Below are positions 15,903 to 25,448 of a stretch of DNA of 64,000 bases, piece by piece. The DNA is taken from contig NZ_VIYJ01000009.1 of assembly GCF_008087085.1 (NCBI RefSeq), positions 124,001 to 188,000 of the forward strand, written 5' to 3'. Origin of the DNA: Nocardioides rubriscoriae (GTDB lineage: Bacteria > Actinomycetota > Actinomycetes > Propionibacteriales > Nocardioidaceae). A model generated the notes under the pieces. The model ran no database searches and was not told where the DNA came from. It worked only from the letters and a program-made list of their open reading frames with translations. Within the stretch, counting starts at the first letter, position 1. Each line of letters starts with the position of its first letter. A program made the position numbers and the translations under genes.

Positions 15903-18635
15903 CTACTGGGGCGCGGAGGGCACCAGCAGCGCGGCGAGCTGGGTGCGGGACCGCAGGTCGAGCTTGCGGTAGATCCGGGTCAAGGTGGCCTCGACGGTCT
16001 TGACGCTGACGAAGGTGCGCTCGGCGATCTCGCGGTTGCTCGCGCCGGCCGCGACGGCGCGGGCGATCCGGGCCTCGGTGTCGGTGAGACGCTCGAGCAA
16101 GGGGTCGTCGGTGTCGGGTGCCCGTGCCGGGGAGAGCTCGGCGTGGACCTGCCGAGCCCAGGCGTCGGCGCGCAGCGCTGTGAACAGGTCGTGGGCGTCC
16201 TGCAGCGCGGTGCGCGCCGCGGCCACCCGCCGGCGCCGGCGCTCGACGTGGGCGCGGGTCAGCAGCACCCGGCCCACGTCGACACGCATCCCGAGGTCGT
16301 CTGCGACCTTGGCGGCCCGGTCGAGGACCAGCTCGGCGCCCGCGAGGTCGCCCAGGGCGATCGCCAGCTCGGCCTCGGCGCGGTCGAGCTGGGCCGAGAC
16401 CCCGTCGGTGCCACCGCGGTCGGCGCGCCGCTCGAGCTCGCGGCGCGCCGCCGCGAGCACCTCGGCGGCCTCGTCGAGGCGTCCGAGCGCCGCGAGCGCC
16501 GACACCAGGTCGGGGTGCCACCGGCTGACCGTCGGGTCGCTGAACCCGCCCTCGCGCTCGATGTCACGCACCCGCAGCAGCGCCTCGCGTGCGCCCTGCG
16601 CGTCGCCCGAGCGCAGCAGGGCCTGGCCCAGGACGACCAGGTGGCGCAGCAGGTAGCGGACGTCGCCGCGCTGCTCGGCGGCCTGCGCCCCGCGCAGGGC
16701 GAGGGTGCGTGCGCGCCCCAGGTCGCCGGTGAGCAGCTCGGCGGTGGCGGTGATGAACCAGCCGGAGTAGGCCTCGAGGTCGAACTGCGCGCCGATCCGG
16801 GCCGCGCGGGCGGCGTACTCGACGGCCTCGCGGCTGCGACCGGTGCGGGCGGCGACCTCGACCAGGCATCGCAGCACGTGGACGTGGTCGGTGCCGGCGC
16901 CGCGCTCGACCTGGGCGAGCATCGCGAGGCTGGCCGACCAGGCCTCGGCGAGGCGGTCGTCGTAGAAGGCGAAACGGGCGTGCATGTAGGCGGGCGAGGT
17001 GTGCACGAAGCCGGTCGGGGTGGGCCCGGCGAGCGCGACGGCCCGGGTGATCGAGGCGTGGTGGTCGGCGCCGACCCAGCGCTGGGCGACGGCGAGGGTG
17101 GTGAGGCCCAGCGCGAGCTCGTCGTCGTCGCCGTGACGCTCGAGCAGCCCGACCGCGCGCTCGCAGGCCCGGTGCGCGGCGTGGGGGCGCGCCTCCATCA
17201 GCGCGATCCGGGCGCGCTGCAGCAGCACCTTGGCGACCAGCAGGTCGTCGTCACCGGCGTCGGCCAGCGCCGCGGTCAGCACCTCGTCGAGCAGCGTCAC
17301 CCCGTGCCCGGCCAGCTCGGGGATCGCCAGGCGCACCCGGACCGCCTGGGCCGGTGTCGGGTGCGCCTCCAGGACGTCGGCCAGGGCGCGCCGGACGAGG
17401 TCGACGTGGTTGCCGGGCGCAGCGGTCTCGATCGCGGCGACCAGCCACTCGACCCGGTCGGCGGCGAGGGCCAGCGGCGCACGGTCGGCGGCGAGCACGT
17501 AGAGCTCGGCGGCGATCTCGCGCGCCCCGAGGCCGGCGGCCTCGCGCGCGGCCCCGCCGAGCTCGTGGGCGAGCGTGGCGTCGGGCCGCGGGTCGGCCAG
17601 GGCGAGGTGGCGCAGCCGTTGCGCGGTGGTGGGTGCCACGTCCGCGAGGTGGCGGTGCAGCGCGGCCCGGTCGCTGGCCGGGAAGGAGTCGACCACCACC
17701 TCGCGCAGCGCCGACGGCGTGAAGCGCAGCCCCGCTCCCGAGCGCGCGAGCAGGCCCGACCGGACCGCGCGGCGTACGTCGTCGTCGGCGGCGACGCGCC
17801 CGGCCCGCTCGAGCTCGCGCACCGCCGGGCGGTGCAGCAGCGCGGCGTGCAGGAGGGTCTCGCGCACCTCGGGCGGCTGTGCGCGCACGCGCTCGCGCAG
17901 CACCTGCTCTAGGCTGGTCGGCAAGGGGGTCGGCGAGCCGAGCACGACGGGCCGCTCCCCGATCAGGCCGGTGAGGGCGAGCGCGTGAGCTGGGATGCCG
18001 CCGCTCTCGACGTGGACGCGCTGCGCCACGTCGGGGCTCAGCCCATGGGCGCACAGGAGGTCGATCATGTCGACCGGGTCGAGGGGCGCGACGTCGAGGT
18101 GGTGCAGCCCGCTGACGTCGACCTCCGTCGCGGCGTCGTCGGTCTCGCCCAGGGTCGCGACCACCGCGATCCGGCCCTCGAGCCGGCGCCGCGCGTAGCC
18201 GACGATCGCCGACGAGTCGGCGTCGAGCCACTGGACGTCGTCGAGCAGGAGCAGCACCGGCCGGTCGGCCGACCACTGCTCGAGCAGCGCGTGGACGGCG
18301 GCCGCCAGCTCGGAGCGGCGCTCGTGGGTGGCGGGCAGCCCGACCAGCCCCGAGGCGACGACCTCGCGCACGTCGGCCGGCATCCGAGCGACCAGGGCGT
18401 CGGGACACTGCGCGAGCAGGTCGCGCAGGGCCGCGAAGGGCAGGGCCGTCTCGTCGGCGGCGCCGGTCGCGCGCAGCACCTCGGTCTGCTGCTCGCGGCG
18501 GGCGGCGCGCTCGATCACGTCGAGCAGGGCGCTCTTGCCGACGCCCGCGGGCCCGCAGAGCGCAACCGAGCGGCCGCGTGCGAGGAGGCCGTGGACCTCC
18601 TCGAGCAGCGCCTGCCGTCCGACGACCCGAGCCAT
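15903..18635 (-). CDS. LAL-type LuxR transcriptional regulator with AAA ATPase domain
   Basis: A 910-residue regulator of the LAL (MalT-like) family. The N-terminal P-loop is ALCGPAGVGKSALLD, with Walker B VLLLLDDVQWLDADS. A long TPR-like helical region follows, then a C-terminal LuxR helix-turn-helix: LTDTEARIARAVAAGASNREIAERTFVSVKTVEATLTRIYRKL. The target is unknown. A TAACCT hexamer (18648-18643) ends seven bases before the ATG, indicating a leaderless mRNA. It has the same C-terminal architecture as the regulator at 7741-8688. Confidence 0.92.
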   Translation of the reverse strand: MARVVGRQALLEEVHGLLARGRSVALCGPAGVGKSALLDVIERAARREQQTEVLRATGAADETALPFAALRDLLAQCPDALVARMPADVREVVASGLVGLPATHERRSELAAAVHALLEQWSADRPVLLLLDDVQWLDADSSAIVGYARRRLEGRIAVVATLGETDDAATEVDVSGLHHLDVAPLDPVDMIDLLCAHGLSPDVAQRVHVESGGIPAHALALTGLIGERPVVLGSPTPLPTSLEQVLRERVRAQPPEVRETLLHAALLHRPAVRELERAGRVAADDDVRRAVRSGLLARSGAGLRFTPSALREVVVDSFPASDRAALHRHLADVAPTTAQRLRHLALADPRPDATLAHELGGAAREAAGLGAREIAAELYVLAADRAPLALAADRVEWLVAAIETAAPGNHVDLVRRALADVLEAHPTPAQAVRVRLAIPELAGHGVTLLDEVLTAALADAGDDDLLVAKVLLQRARIALMEARPHAAHRACERAVGLLERHGDDDELALGLTTLAVAQRWVGADHHASITRAVALAGPTPTGFVHTSPAYMHARFAFYDDRLAEAWSASLAMLAQVERGAGTDHVHVLRCLVEVAARTGRSREAVEYAARAARIGAQFDLEAYSGWFITATAELLTGDLGRARTLALRGAQAAEQRGDVRYLLRHLVVLGQALLRSGDAQGAREALLRVRDIEREGGFSDPTVSRWHPDLVSALAALGRLDEAAEVLAAARRELERRADRGGTDGVSAQLDRAEAELAIALGDLAGAELVLDRAAKVADDLGMRVDVGRVLLTRAHVERRRRRVAAARTALQDAHDLFTALRADAWARQVHAELSPARAPDTDDPLLERLTDTEARIARAVAAGASNREIAERTFVSVKTVEATLTRIYRKLDLRSRTQLAALLVPSAPQ

Positions 18636-18707
18636 GGGTTTCAGGTTAGGCCGCGACGACCCGGGCAGGCAGCCACCCCGGAGGGGAAGGTTCCAGGATC
18701 GGCTCGC

Positions 18708-20606
18708 TCAGCGCGCGGCCCGCAGGAACTCCTCGAGCAGCGGCCCGGCGGTGCCCGAGCCGGAGGACCCCTCCTGCACGAAGACGGCCACGGCCAGGTC
18801 GCCCTGCGCGGCGATCATCCAGGCGTGGGTGCGGACCTGCCCGCCGTCCTCGAACTCGGCGGTGCCGGTCTTGGCGATCACCTCGGGTCCGGGGACGTCG
18901 GCCAGCAGCCGGCCGCTGCCGTCGGTGACGACCCCGCGCAGCAGGCCCTTCAGGTCGCGGGCCTCGCGAGCGGTGAGAGGGGTGGCGTCGGCCGGCACGC
19001 TGACGTCGACCTGCTCGAGCAGGCGCGGCACCACGGTGCGTCCGGCCTGGACCGAGGCGATCACGGTCGCCATCGCCATCGGGGAGGCCAGGACGGTGCC
19101 CTGGCCGATCATGTCGGCGGCCCGCCCGGTCTCGGACGTCGGCGCCGGGACCGCACCGAAGTAGGCGGGGAAGCCGAGGTCGTGGTCGATGCCGAGCCCG
19201 AGCGAGGCGGCCGCGGCGGCCAGGTCGCCGTCCTCGAGGCGCGTGCGCTCGGCGATGAACGCGGTGTTGCACGAGTTGGCCAGGGCGGCGCGGAAGGGGA
19301 TCTGGCCGGTCGCCCCGGCGGGGTAGTCGTCGTAGTTCTCGAAGTCGCGGCCGTCGACGTCGACCGTCGTCGTGCAGGGCACCTGGGTGTCGGGCGTGAC
19401 GCCGCGGCGCAGCAGCGCCAGGCTGCTCACGCTCTTGAACGTCGACCCGGGCGCGTACTGCCCGAACGTCGCGAGGTTCTGGCCGTCGTTGCCCGGGCCG
19501 TTGGCCGCCGCGAGGATCGCCCCGTCGCTGGGCCGGATCGCGACGAGGGCGCTGGCCGGACCGACCTCGGACAGGACGGCCTCGGCCTCGGACTGCAGCT
19601 TCTCGTCGAGCGTCAGTCGCAGCGCCTCGCCCTCGCCCCCGTCGGTGCGGAAGAGCTCGCGCTCCTTGCCGTCGCTGCCGACGGCGTCGACCACGACCCC
19701 AGGCGTGCCCTGCAGCTGCTCGTCGTAGCGCGCCTGGAGCCCGGACAGACCGGCGGTGTCGCCGACGGCGTAACGCCCCGGGTCGTCGGCGATCATCTCG
19801 GCGGTCACAGGGCCGACGGTGCCGAGGATCGGGGCGGCGAAGTCACGGGTGACGGCCAGCGGGACGTCGGCGGCGACCAGGGTCGCGCCCGGGATCGCCT
19901 CGTAGCCGCGCAGCACGGCGCGCGGCAGGTCGCTCTGGCGGAAGGTGATCGCCTCGACGAAGGCCTTGCTGCCGGCCGCCTCGACCTGCGAGACGTAGGG
20001 GGCGACGTCGACGCCGACCAGGCGCGCGACGTCGGCGGCCGACCGCCCGGCCCGGGCCACCGGCACCCGGCCGCGGTCGATGCCGACGCGGACCACCGGC
20101 CGCTCGGTCACCAGCGCGACGCCACCCGCCCCGAGGATGTCGCCGCGCGAGGCGGCGACCGGGGTCACGTCGAGCACGCTGTTGGCGTTGAGGGTGGGCT
20201 CGACGACCTGGTGCCCCCAGGAGACCTTCCACTCGTCGTCGGTGCGGGTCAGCGTGACCGTGCTGGTGTAGTCCCAGGACTGGGTGTCGGTCACCGGCCA
20301 CGACCAGTCCAGCTCGGCGGTCGCGCGGTCGTCGTCCTCGGCGACGTCGCCCAGCGTCACCTCGGGCACGACGTCGCCCATGCCCTCGACCACGTCGGCG
20401 AGGTCGGTGGTCGCCTCGGCCGCCGTGGTCGCGTCGAACGGGACGGCGGACAGGTCTGCGCTGCCCAGGCCGTCGACGAGCGCGGCGGCGGTGGCGTCGG
20501 CCTGCTCGCCCGCGTCGGCCGGGTCGGGCTCGTCGTCGCCGCTGCAGGCGACCAGCGTGGTGGTGAGCAGCAGGGTGCTGAGCAGGGGGGCGAGGGCACG
20601 ACGCAT
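18708..20606 (-). CDS. Lipoprotein class B penicillin-binding protein (PBP-lipo type)
   Basis: A 632-residue D,D-transpeptidase that cross-links peptidoglycan on the outer membrane face. The signal peptide ends in the lipobox LVAC (Cys21). An NTF2-like MecA-N domain (about 25-150) and a PBP dimer domain come before the transpeptidase, which shows the serine motif PGSTFKSV, the SxN motif NSCNTAF and AKTGTAEFEDGG. The layout matches mycobacterial PBP-lipo (Rv2864c), a homologue of low-affinity PBPs. ATG 20606 is chosen because it gives the lipoprotein signal. Confidence 0.9.
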   Translation of the reverse strand: MRRALAPLLSTLLLTTTLVACSGDDEPDPADAGEQADATAAALVDGLGSADLSAVPFDATTAAEATTDLADVVEGMGDVVPEVTLGDVAEDDDRATAELDWSWPVTDTQSWDYTSTVTLTRTDDEWKVSWGHQVVEPTLNANSVLDVTPVAASRGDILGAGGVALVTERPVVRVGIDRGRVPVARAGRSAADVARLVGVDVAPYVSQVEAAGSKAFVEAITFRQSDLPRAVLRGYEAIPGATLVAADVPLAVTRDFAAPILGTVGPVTAEMIADDPGRYAVGDTAGLSGLQARYDEQLQGTPGVVVDAVGSDGKERELFRTDGGEGEALRLTLDEKLQSEAEAVLSEVGPASALVAIRPSDGAILAAANGPGNDGQNLATFGQYAPGSTFKSVSSLALLRRGVTPDTQVPCTTTVDVDGRDFENYDDYPAGATGQIPFRAALANSCNTAFIAERTRLEDGDLAAAAASLGLGIDHDLGFPAYFGAVPAPTSETGRAADMIGQGTVLASPMAMATVIASVQAGRTVVPRLLEQVDVSVPADATPLTAREARDLKGLLRGVVTDGSGRLLADVPGPEVIAKTGTAEFEDGGQVRTHAWMIAAQGDLAVAVFVQEGSSGSGTAGPLLEEFLRAAR

Positions 20607-20667
20607 GCCCAGGGTTCTACCAGCCCGCCCCGACAGGACCCGATCCCTGCGCGGCCTCAGCGCGACC

Positions 20668-21474
20668 TCAGCGCAGCAGACCGCCCACCAGCGGCGTGTA
20701 GCCGGAGGCGTGCCCGGTGCGGTTGGGGTGGTAGCTCTCGCTGATGGGGCTGGAGAGGCCGTTGAGCCACTCGGGGTCGTCGCACACGGCGTGGCCGACG
20801 AAGCGGCTGGTCGGGTTGGCGAAGGTGAAGCCCCGGGCCGCCGCGGCCGCCGAAAGCTTGGAGTTGAGCAGGTCGGCGGTCTGGTTGAGCCGGGTCTCCT
20901 CGGCCGGGGAGAAGAAGGTGCCGGCGTTGCAGTCCTCACCGTTGAAGACCCGGGGGTAGCCCACGACGACGACCTTCGCGGTCGACGCACGCGCGCGGAT
21001 CGAGGAGTACAGGGTGGCGAGGCGTCCGGGCAGGGTGTTGTTGATGTAGGCCTGGGCGCCGTCGACGGCCCCGTTGCAGTCACCGGCCCACCAGGGCGTC
21101 GCGCACTCAGTCAGCACGTCGGCGAAGCCCGCGTCGTTGCCGCCGACCGAGATCGTGACGTAGCGCGTGGCGGACGTGAGCGCGCTCAGCTGGGTGTCGG
21201 TGACCGTCTGGATCGTCGCACCGGAGCACGCCTTGAACGTCAGCGCGTAGCCGAGCTGGGCGGCTACGAGCTTGGGGTAGGCGTAGTTGGACCGCTGGCA
21301 GGAGGTGCCGTCGTCGATGTAGCTGCGGGTGCCGACCCCCGACGAGTAGGAGTCACCCAGGGCGACGTACGGCGGCGCGGCGGCCTGGGCGGGCGCCGTC
21401 CCGACCGCGACGAGCGCGGGGGCGACGGTGGCGACGAGCGCCGAGAGCGTGAGGGCGAGACGACGGACGAGCAC
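20668..21474 (-). CDS. Secreted SGNH/GDSL-family lipase/esterase
   Basis: A 268-residue exported hydrolase. A signal peptide (1-32) is followed by block I ALGDSYSSGVG with the nucleophilic serine, block III SVGGNDAGF and block V ESYHPNRTGH with the catalytic histidine. Six or more cysteines fit the disulfide-linked Streptomyces lipase/sterol-esterase-like group. The start is GTG 21474 with GGAGG seven bases upstream. It probably cleaves lipid or acyl esters outside the cell. Confidence 0.9.
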   Translation of the reverse strand: MLVRRLALTLSALVATVAPALVAVGTAPAQAAAPPYVALGDSYSSGVGTRSYIDDGTSCQRSNYAYPKLVAAQLGYALTFKACSGATIQTVTDTQLSALTSATRYVTISVGGNDAGFADVLTECATPWWAGDCNGAVDGAQAYINNTLPGRLATLYSSIRARASTAKVVVVGYPRVFNGEDCNAGTFFSPAEETRLNQTADLLNSKLSAAAAARGFTFANPTSRFVGHAVCDDPEWLNGLSSPISESYHPNRTGHASGYTPLVGGLLR

Positions 21475-21519
21475 CAGTGACCTCCGGGCCGAAGCGGGCC
21501 ACCCGATGTGACCCGGGTC

Positions 21520-21972
21520 TCACCCTCGCACCGGCCGCCGGCCCCCGCTAGGGGGTAACCCCTCGACGAACCTCGACGAGTCGCCGTCGAGCAGGTCATG
21601 CACGCCCTTGCGGAAGCCCGGACAGTTGGCCACGTCGTGCGCGCGGCAGCTCAGCGCGTGCAGGGTCATCTCGCGACTGCGCTGCATCTCGGCCATCCTG
21701 CGGTCGAGGTCGGCGACGTGCGCATCGAGCACCAGGTGCCGCTCGGGGGCCTCGGCGTCGAGCAGGATGCCGATCTGCTCCAGGCTCATCCCGGCCGCCT
21801 GGCTGCGCAAGATCACCGCGACCCGCACCAGCTCGTCGCGCCCGTAGCGGCGACGGCCGGCCGCGTCACGTTCGGGTGCGAGCAGCCCCACGTCCTCCCA
21901 GTGCCGCAGGACGTGGGTCGCGAGCCCGAACCGGCCCGCCAGCTCACCGATGGAGATCGGGTTTGACTTCAT
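21520..21972 (-). CDS. MerR-family regulator
   Basis: A 150-residue regulator. The winged helix is ISIGELAGRFGLATHVLRHWEDVGLLAPERDAAG, then a coiled-coil dimer helix and a C-terminal effector part with two cysteines (LSCRAHDVANCPGF) that could sense thiol or redox stress. The start codon lies inside a 22-bp palindrome that is also the operator of the divergent flavoprotein gene. It most likely controls that gene. Confidence 0.88.
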   Translation of the reverse strand: MKSNPISIGELAGRFGLATHVLRHWEDVGLLAPERDAAGRRRYGRDELVRVAVILRSQAAGMSLEQIGILLDAEAPERHLVLDAHVADLDRRMAEMQRSREMTLHALSCRAHDVANCPGFRKGVHDLLDGDSSRFVEGLPPSGGRRPVRG

Positions 21973-21993
21973 GTCGACATGAAGTCACATCCT
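21963..21993 (+). promoter_or_regulatory. MerR-type promoter with 19-bp spacer and 22-bp palindrome
   Basis: TTGACT (21963-21968) and CATCCT (21988-21993) are separated by 19 bases, the over-long spacing that MerR regulators correct by twisting DNA. A perfect 22-bp palindrome (21965-21986, half-site GACTTCATGTC) fills the spacer. Confidence 0.75.
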
Positions 21994-22029
21994 GCTCGTA
22001 GAGGCAAGAAAACGACGAGAGGACGCACG

Positions 22030-22974
22030 ATGAGCAGGAAGACCAACAACAGCGAGTACGACGTGGTGGTGGTCGGCGGCGGACCCGCCGGCCTGCAGGC
22101 CACCCTCACCCTGGGCCGCATGCACCGCCGGGTGCTGATGCTCGACTCCGGCACCTACCGCAACGACCCCGCCCACCTGATGCACAACTTCCTGACCCAC
22201 GACGGGCGGCCGCCAGCCGAGCTGCGCGCGCTGGCCCGAGCCGAGCTGGCGACGTACGAGACCGTGGAGGTGCGCGACACCGGTGCGACCTCGGTGGTCC
22301 CCGACGGCGACGGCTGGTCGGTCGGCACCGACACCGGCCCGGTCGGGGCCCGGCTGGTGCTGCTGGCCACGGGCGTGCGCGACACCCTGCCGGACAAGCC
22401 TGGCCTGGCGTCGATCTTCGGCACCGCGGCCGCGCACTGCCCGTTCTGCCACGGCCACGAGTACGCCGGCACCCCGGTCGCGGTGCTCGGCTGCCACGCC
22501 CACGTCGGCCGCGTGGCCGCGATGCTGGCCCCGATCGCCTCCGAGGTCGTGGTGCTCGCCGACGGCGACGAGCTGGACGACGCCAACGCCGCGCAGCTGC
22601 GCTCACTCGGGGCGTCGGTGCGCACCGAGGTGGTGGCCGGGTTCTGCCCGAGCTCGCTGGGGGCCGTGGTGTCGTTCGACGACGGCCCGACGCTCGAGGT
22701 CGGCGGCGTCCTGGTCGCGACGACCTTCACCCAGTCCGCGCCCTTCGCGGCCGACCTGGGGCTCGACCTTCTCTCCTCGGGCTGCGTCGAGGTCGACGCG
22801 ATGGGCCGCACCTCGCTCCCCGGCGTCTACGCCGCGGGCGACCTGGCCCACACCGCCGCGTTCCCGATGCCGATGAGCTCGGTGCTGGCCGCGGCCGCCG
22901 CCGGCCAGACCGCGGCGGCCGCGTGCGTGGCCGACCTGCTCGCCCTGGACCACGGGGTCCTGGCGCCGGCGTGA
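22030..22974 (+). CDS. NAD(P)/FAD-dependent oxidoreductase, thioredoxin-reductase-like
   Basis: A 314-residue flavoprotein. The FAD motif VVVVGGGPAGLQATLTLGR is at the N-terminus, a CPFC redox pair (HCPFCHGHEYAG) is in the thioredoxin-reductase position, and GVYAAGDLAHT near the end binds FAD. The second nucleotide fold (AVLGCHAHVGRVAAML) lacks a clean GxGxxG/A pattern, so the reductant is uncertain. AGAGGA upstream sets the start at ATG 22030. It is transcribed from the MerR-type promoter and probably handles a thiol/disulfide or toxic substrate sensed by that regulator. Confidence 0.87.
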   Translation: MSRKTNNSEYDVVVVGGGPAGLQATLTLGRMHRRVLMLDSGTYRNDPAHLMHNFLTHDGRPPAELRALARAELATYETVEVRDTGATSVVPDGDGWSVGTDTGPVGARLVLLATGVRDTLPDKPGLASIFGTAAAHCPFCHGHEYAGTPVAVLGCHAHVGRVAAMLAPIASEVVVLADGDELDDANAAQLRSLGASVRTEVVAGFCPSSLGAVVSFDDGPTLEVGGVLVATTFTQSAPFAADLGLDLLSSGCVEVDAMGRTSLPGVYAAGDLAHTAAFPMPMSSVLAAAAAGQTAAAACVADLLALDHGVLAPA

Positions 22975-22990
22975 CGGGGCGCGGCCCCGT

Positions 22991-23110
22991 ACCCACGGTG
23001 GTCGAGGTGCGAGGCCGCCCGCGGCCGCCCGTGCGGCATGCCGGGCAGCGGTGAGTGAGCCACCTCGCGGTGCTGTGGCTGGGTCAGGAGGTGGCTCTCG
23101 CACCGCGGGG
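22991..23110. repeat. REP-like palindromic region 2
   Basis: CACGGTGGTCGAGGTGCGAG is followed by GGCCGCCCGCGGCCG and then by GCCACCTC (23059-23066) facing GAGGTGGC (23088-23095) as inverted arms. It shares blocks with 13651-13680 and 59328-59501. It lies between the flavoprotein and helicase genes, which converge. Confidence 0.65.
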
Positions 23111-23176
23111 GCGCGCCCGATCATGGCTGGTACGACGACGCCGACCCGGAGCGAGCGCGGGAGGCCGGAAGGACGC

Positions 23177-24994
23177 TCAGTCGTCGCTGTGCTTCTTGTG
23201 CCGTGGCTTCTTGTCGCGAGCCACGGGGGCCGCGTCGTCGCCGGCCGCGGCGGAGGAGTGCTGCGGACGCGAGCCACGGGGGCCGCGGTCCTCGGACAGC
23301 TCGATCAGCTTGCCGCTGATGCGGGTGTTCTCGAGCTTCTTGAAGACCTCGGGCGACAGGTCGGCGGGCAGCTCGACGACGGAGAAGTCGGGCTGGATCT
23401 TGATGGCACCGAAGTCGGCGCGCGACAGGCCGCCCTCGTTGGCGATCGCGCCGACGATCTGGCGGGGCTCGACCTTGTGGCGCTTGCCGACCTGGATCTT
23501 GTAGGCCTTCATCGCCTTGCCGGTCTCGTGGCGCGGGCGACGCTGGCCCTTGTCGAAGCGGTCGTCACCGCCGAACTTGCCACCGCGGCCGGGGCGCTCG
23601 ACCCGGTCGGCCTTGTCGGTGAACGTCGGCCGCGCGCGCTCGGCGGCGGGGTCGAGCAGCAGCGGGGTGTCGCCCTGCGCGACGATCGCCAGCGCCGCGG
23701 CGACGTCGACCTCGGGCACGTCGTGGTTGCGGACGTAGTGGGCGACGACGTCGCGGAAGACCTCGATCTGCTCGGCGTTGGCCAGAGCGGCGGTGATCTG
23801 GTCGTCGAAGCGCGCCAGGCGCGTGGTGTTGACGTCCTCGACCGAGGGCAGGCGCATCTCGGTCAGCGACTGGCGCGTGGCCTTCTCGATGTGCTTGAGC
23901 AGGTAGCGCTCGCGCGGGGTGACGAACGAGATCGCGTCGCCCGAGCGGCCGGCGCGACCGGTGCGGCCGATGCGGTGCACGTAGGACTCGGTGTCGGTGG
24001 GGATGTCGAAGTTGACGACGTGGCTGATCCGCTCGACGTCGAGGCCGCGGGCCGCGACGTCGGTGGCCACGAGGATGTCGAGCTTGCCGGCCTTGAGCTG
24101 GTTGACGGTGCGCTCGCGCTGGACCTGGGCCACGTCGCCGTTGATCGCCTGCGCCGAGAACCCGCGGGCCCGCAGCTTCTCGGCGAGCAGCTCGGTCTCG
24201 TTCTTGGTGCGGACGAAGACGATCATCCCCTCGAAGTTCTCGGTCTCGAGGATGCGCGTGAGGGCGTCGGCCTTCTGGGGATAGCTGACGACCATGTAGC
24301 GCTGGGTGATGTTGTTGGCCGTCTGCGTCTTGCCCTTGACGTCGATCTGCACCGGGTCGTTGAGGTACTGCTTCGACAGCCGGCGGATCTGGGTCGGCAT
24401 CGTCGCGCTGAACAGCGCGACCTGCTTGTCGTCGGGGGTGTCGGCCAGGATCGTCTCGACGTCCTCGGCGAAGCCCATGTTGAGCATCTCGTCGGCCTCG
24501 TCGAGCACGAGGAACTTCAGCTCCGACAGGTCGAGGGTGCCCTTCTCGAGGTGGTCCATGATGCGGCCGGGCGTGCCGACGACGATGTGGACGCCGCGGC
24601 GCAGGGCGCTGAGCTGGACGCCGTAGGCCTGGCCGCCGTAGACGGGCAGCACGTGCACGCCCTTGGTCTGGGCGGCGTACTTCTGGAAGGCCTCGCAGAC
24701 CTGGAGCGCGAGCTCGCGGGTCGGGGCCAGCACGAGGGCCTGCACGGACTTCTGGCGCACGTCGAGGCGGTCGAGGATCGGCAGCGCGAACGCCGCCGTC
24801 TTGCCCGTCCCGGTCTGCGCCAGGCCGACCAGGTCGCGGCCGGCGAGCAGCGGCGGGATGGTCTCGGCCTGGATGGTGGAGGGGCTCTCGTAGCCGACGT
24901 CCTTGAGGGCCCTGAGGACGGCATCGCCCAGCCCGAGGTCGGCGAAGGTGGGGAGGGCGTCGGCGGTCTCGGCGGGCGCGGCTTGGTCGTTCAC
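23177..24994 (-). CDS. deaD: DEAD-box RNA helicase, DeaD/CsdA type
   Basis: A 605-residue ATP-dependent RNA helicase, probably acting in ribosome assembly and mRNA turnover. The Q motif, AQTGTGKTAAF (motif I), PTRELALQ (Ia), VLDEADEMLNMGF (II), LFSATMP (III) and HRIGRTGRAGRSG (VI) are all present. After a basic, glycine-rich linker (about 440-500) comes a DbpA-type RNA-binding domain (YKIQVGKRHKVEPRQIVGAI). The C-terminal tail is Arg/Lys-rich. It starts at GTG 24994; no strong ribosome-binding site is seen. Confidence 0.93.
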   Translation of the reverse strand: MNDQAAPAETADALPTFADLGLGDAVLRALKDVGYESPSTIQAETIPPLLAGRDLVGLAQTGTGKTAAFALPILDRLDVRQKSVQALVLAPTRELALQVCEAFQKYAAQTKGVHVLPVYGGQAYGVQLSALRRGVHIVVGTPGRIMDHLEKGTLDLSELKFLVLDEADEMLNMGFAEDVETILADTPDDKQVALFSATMPTQIRRLSKQYLNDPVQIDVKGKTQTANNITQRYMVVSYPQKADALTRILETENFEGMIVFVRTKNETELLAEKLRARGFSAQAINGDVAQVQRERTVNQLKAGKLDILVATDVAARGLDVERISHVVNFDIPTDTESYVHRIGRTGRAGRSGDAISFVTPRERYLLKHIEKATRQSLTEMRLPSVEDVNTTRLARFDDQITAALANAEQIEVFRDVVAHYVRNHDVPEVDVAAALAIVAQGDTPLLLDPAAERARPTFTDKADRVERPGRGGKFGGDDRFDKGQRRPRHETGKAMKAYKIQVGKRHKVEPRQIVGAIANEGGLSRADFGAIKIQPDFSVVELPADLSPEVFKKLENTRISGKLIELSEDRGPRGSRPQHSSAAAGDDAAPVARDKKPRHKKHSDD

Positions 24995-25073
24995 CCGTCA
25001 ACGGTAGTGGCTGTGGCTTGTACCACCCGATTCGACGGCGCGGTGTGGTGGGTCACCTGGCACCCTGGAGCCC

Positions 25074-25448
25074 GTGCGAACCCTTCTCAACGTCCTGTGG
25101 CTCGTGCTCTGCGGCTTCTGGATGGCCATCGGCTACGCCCTGGCCGGCCTCGTCTGCTTCGTCCTCATCATCACCATCCCCTTCGGCATCGCGTCCTTCC
25201 GGATCGCCGGCTACGCCCTGTGGCCCTTCGGCCGCGAGGTCAGGCGCCGCGGTGACGCCGGCGCGGCCTCGGCGATCGGCAACGTCATCTGGTTCGTCGT
25301 CGCCGGGCTCTGGCTGGCCATCGGGCACGCGCTCAGCGGCGTCGCGCTGTGCCTGACGATCATCGGCATCCCGCTCGGCATCGCCAGCTTCAAGATGATC
25401 CCGATCTCGCTGCTGCCGCTGGGCCGCGAGATCGTCGCGTCGCGCTGA
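25074..25448 (+). CDS. YccF-domain inner membrane protein
   Basis: A 124-residue membrane protein made of two YccF repeats, each with a helix ending in an IPFGIASF or IPLGIASF turn followed by LWPFGREV or LLPLGREI. Four hydrophobic helices are expected. Function is unknown. The start is GTG 25074. Its stop overlaps the next gene by one base (TGATG), indicating an operon. Confidence 0.88.
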   Translation: MRTLLNVLWLVLCGFWMAIGYALAGLVCFVLIITIPFGIASFRIAGYALWPFGREVRRRGDAGAASAIGNVIWFVVAGLWLAIGHALSGVALCLTIIGIPLGIASFKMIPISLLPLGREIVASR

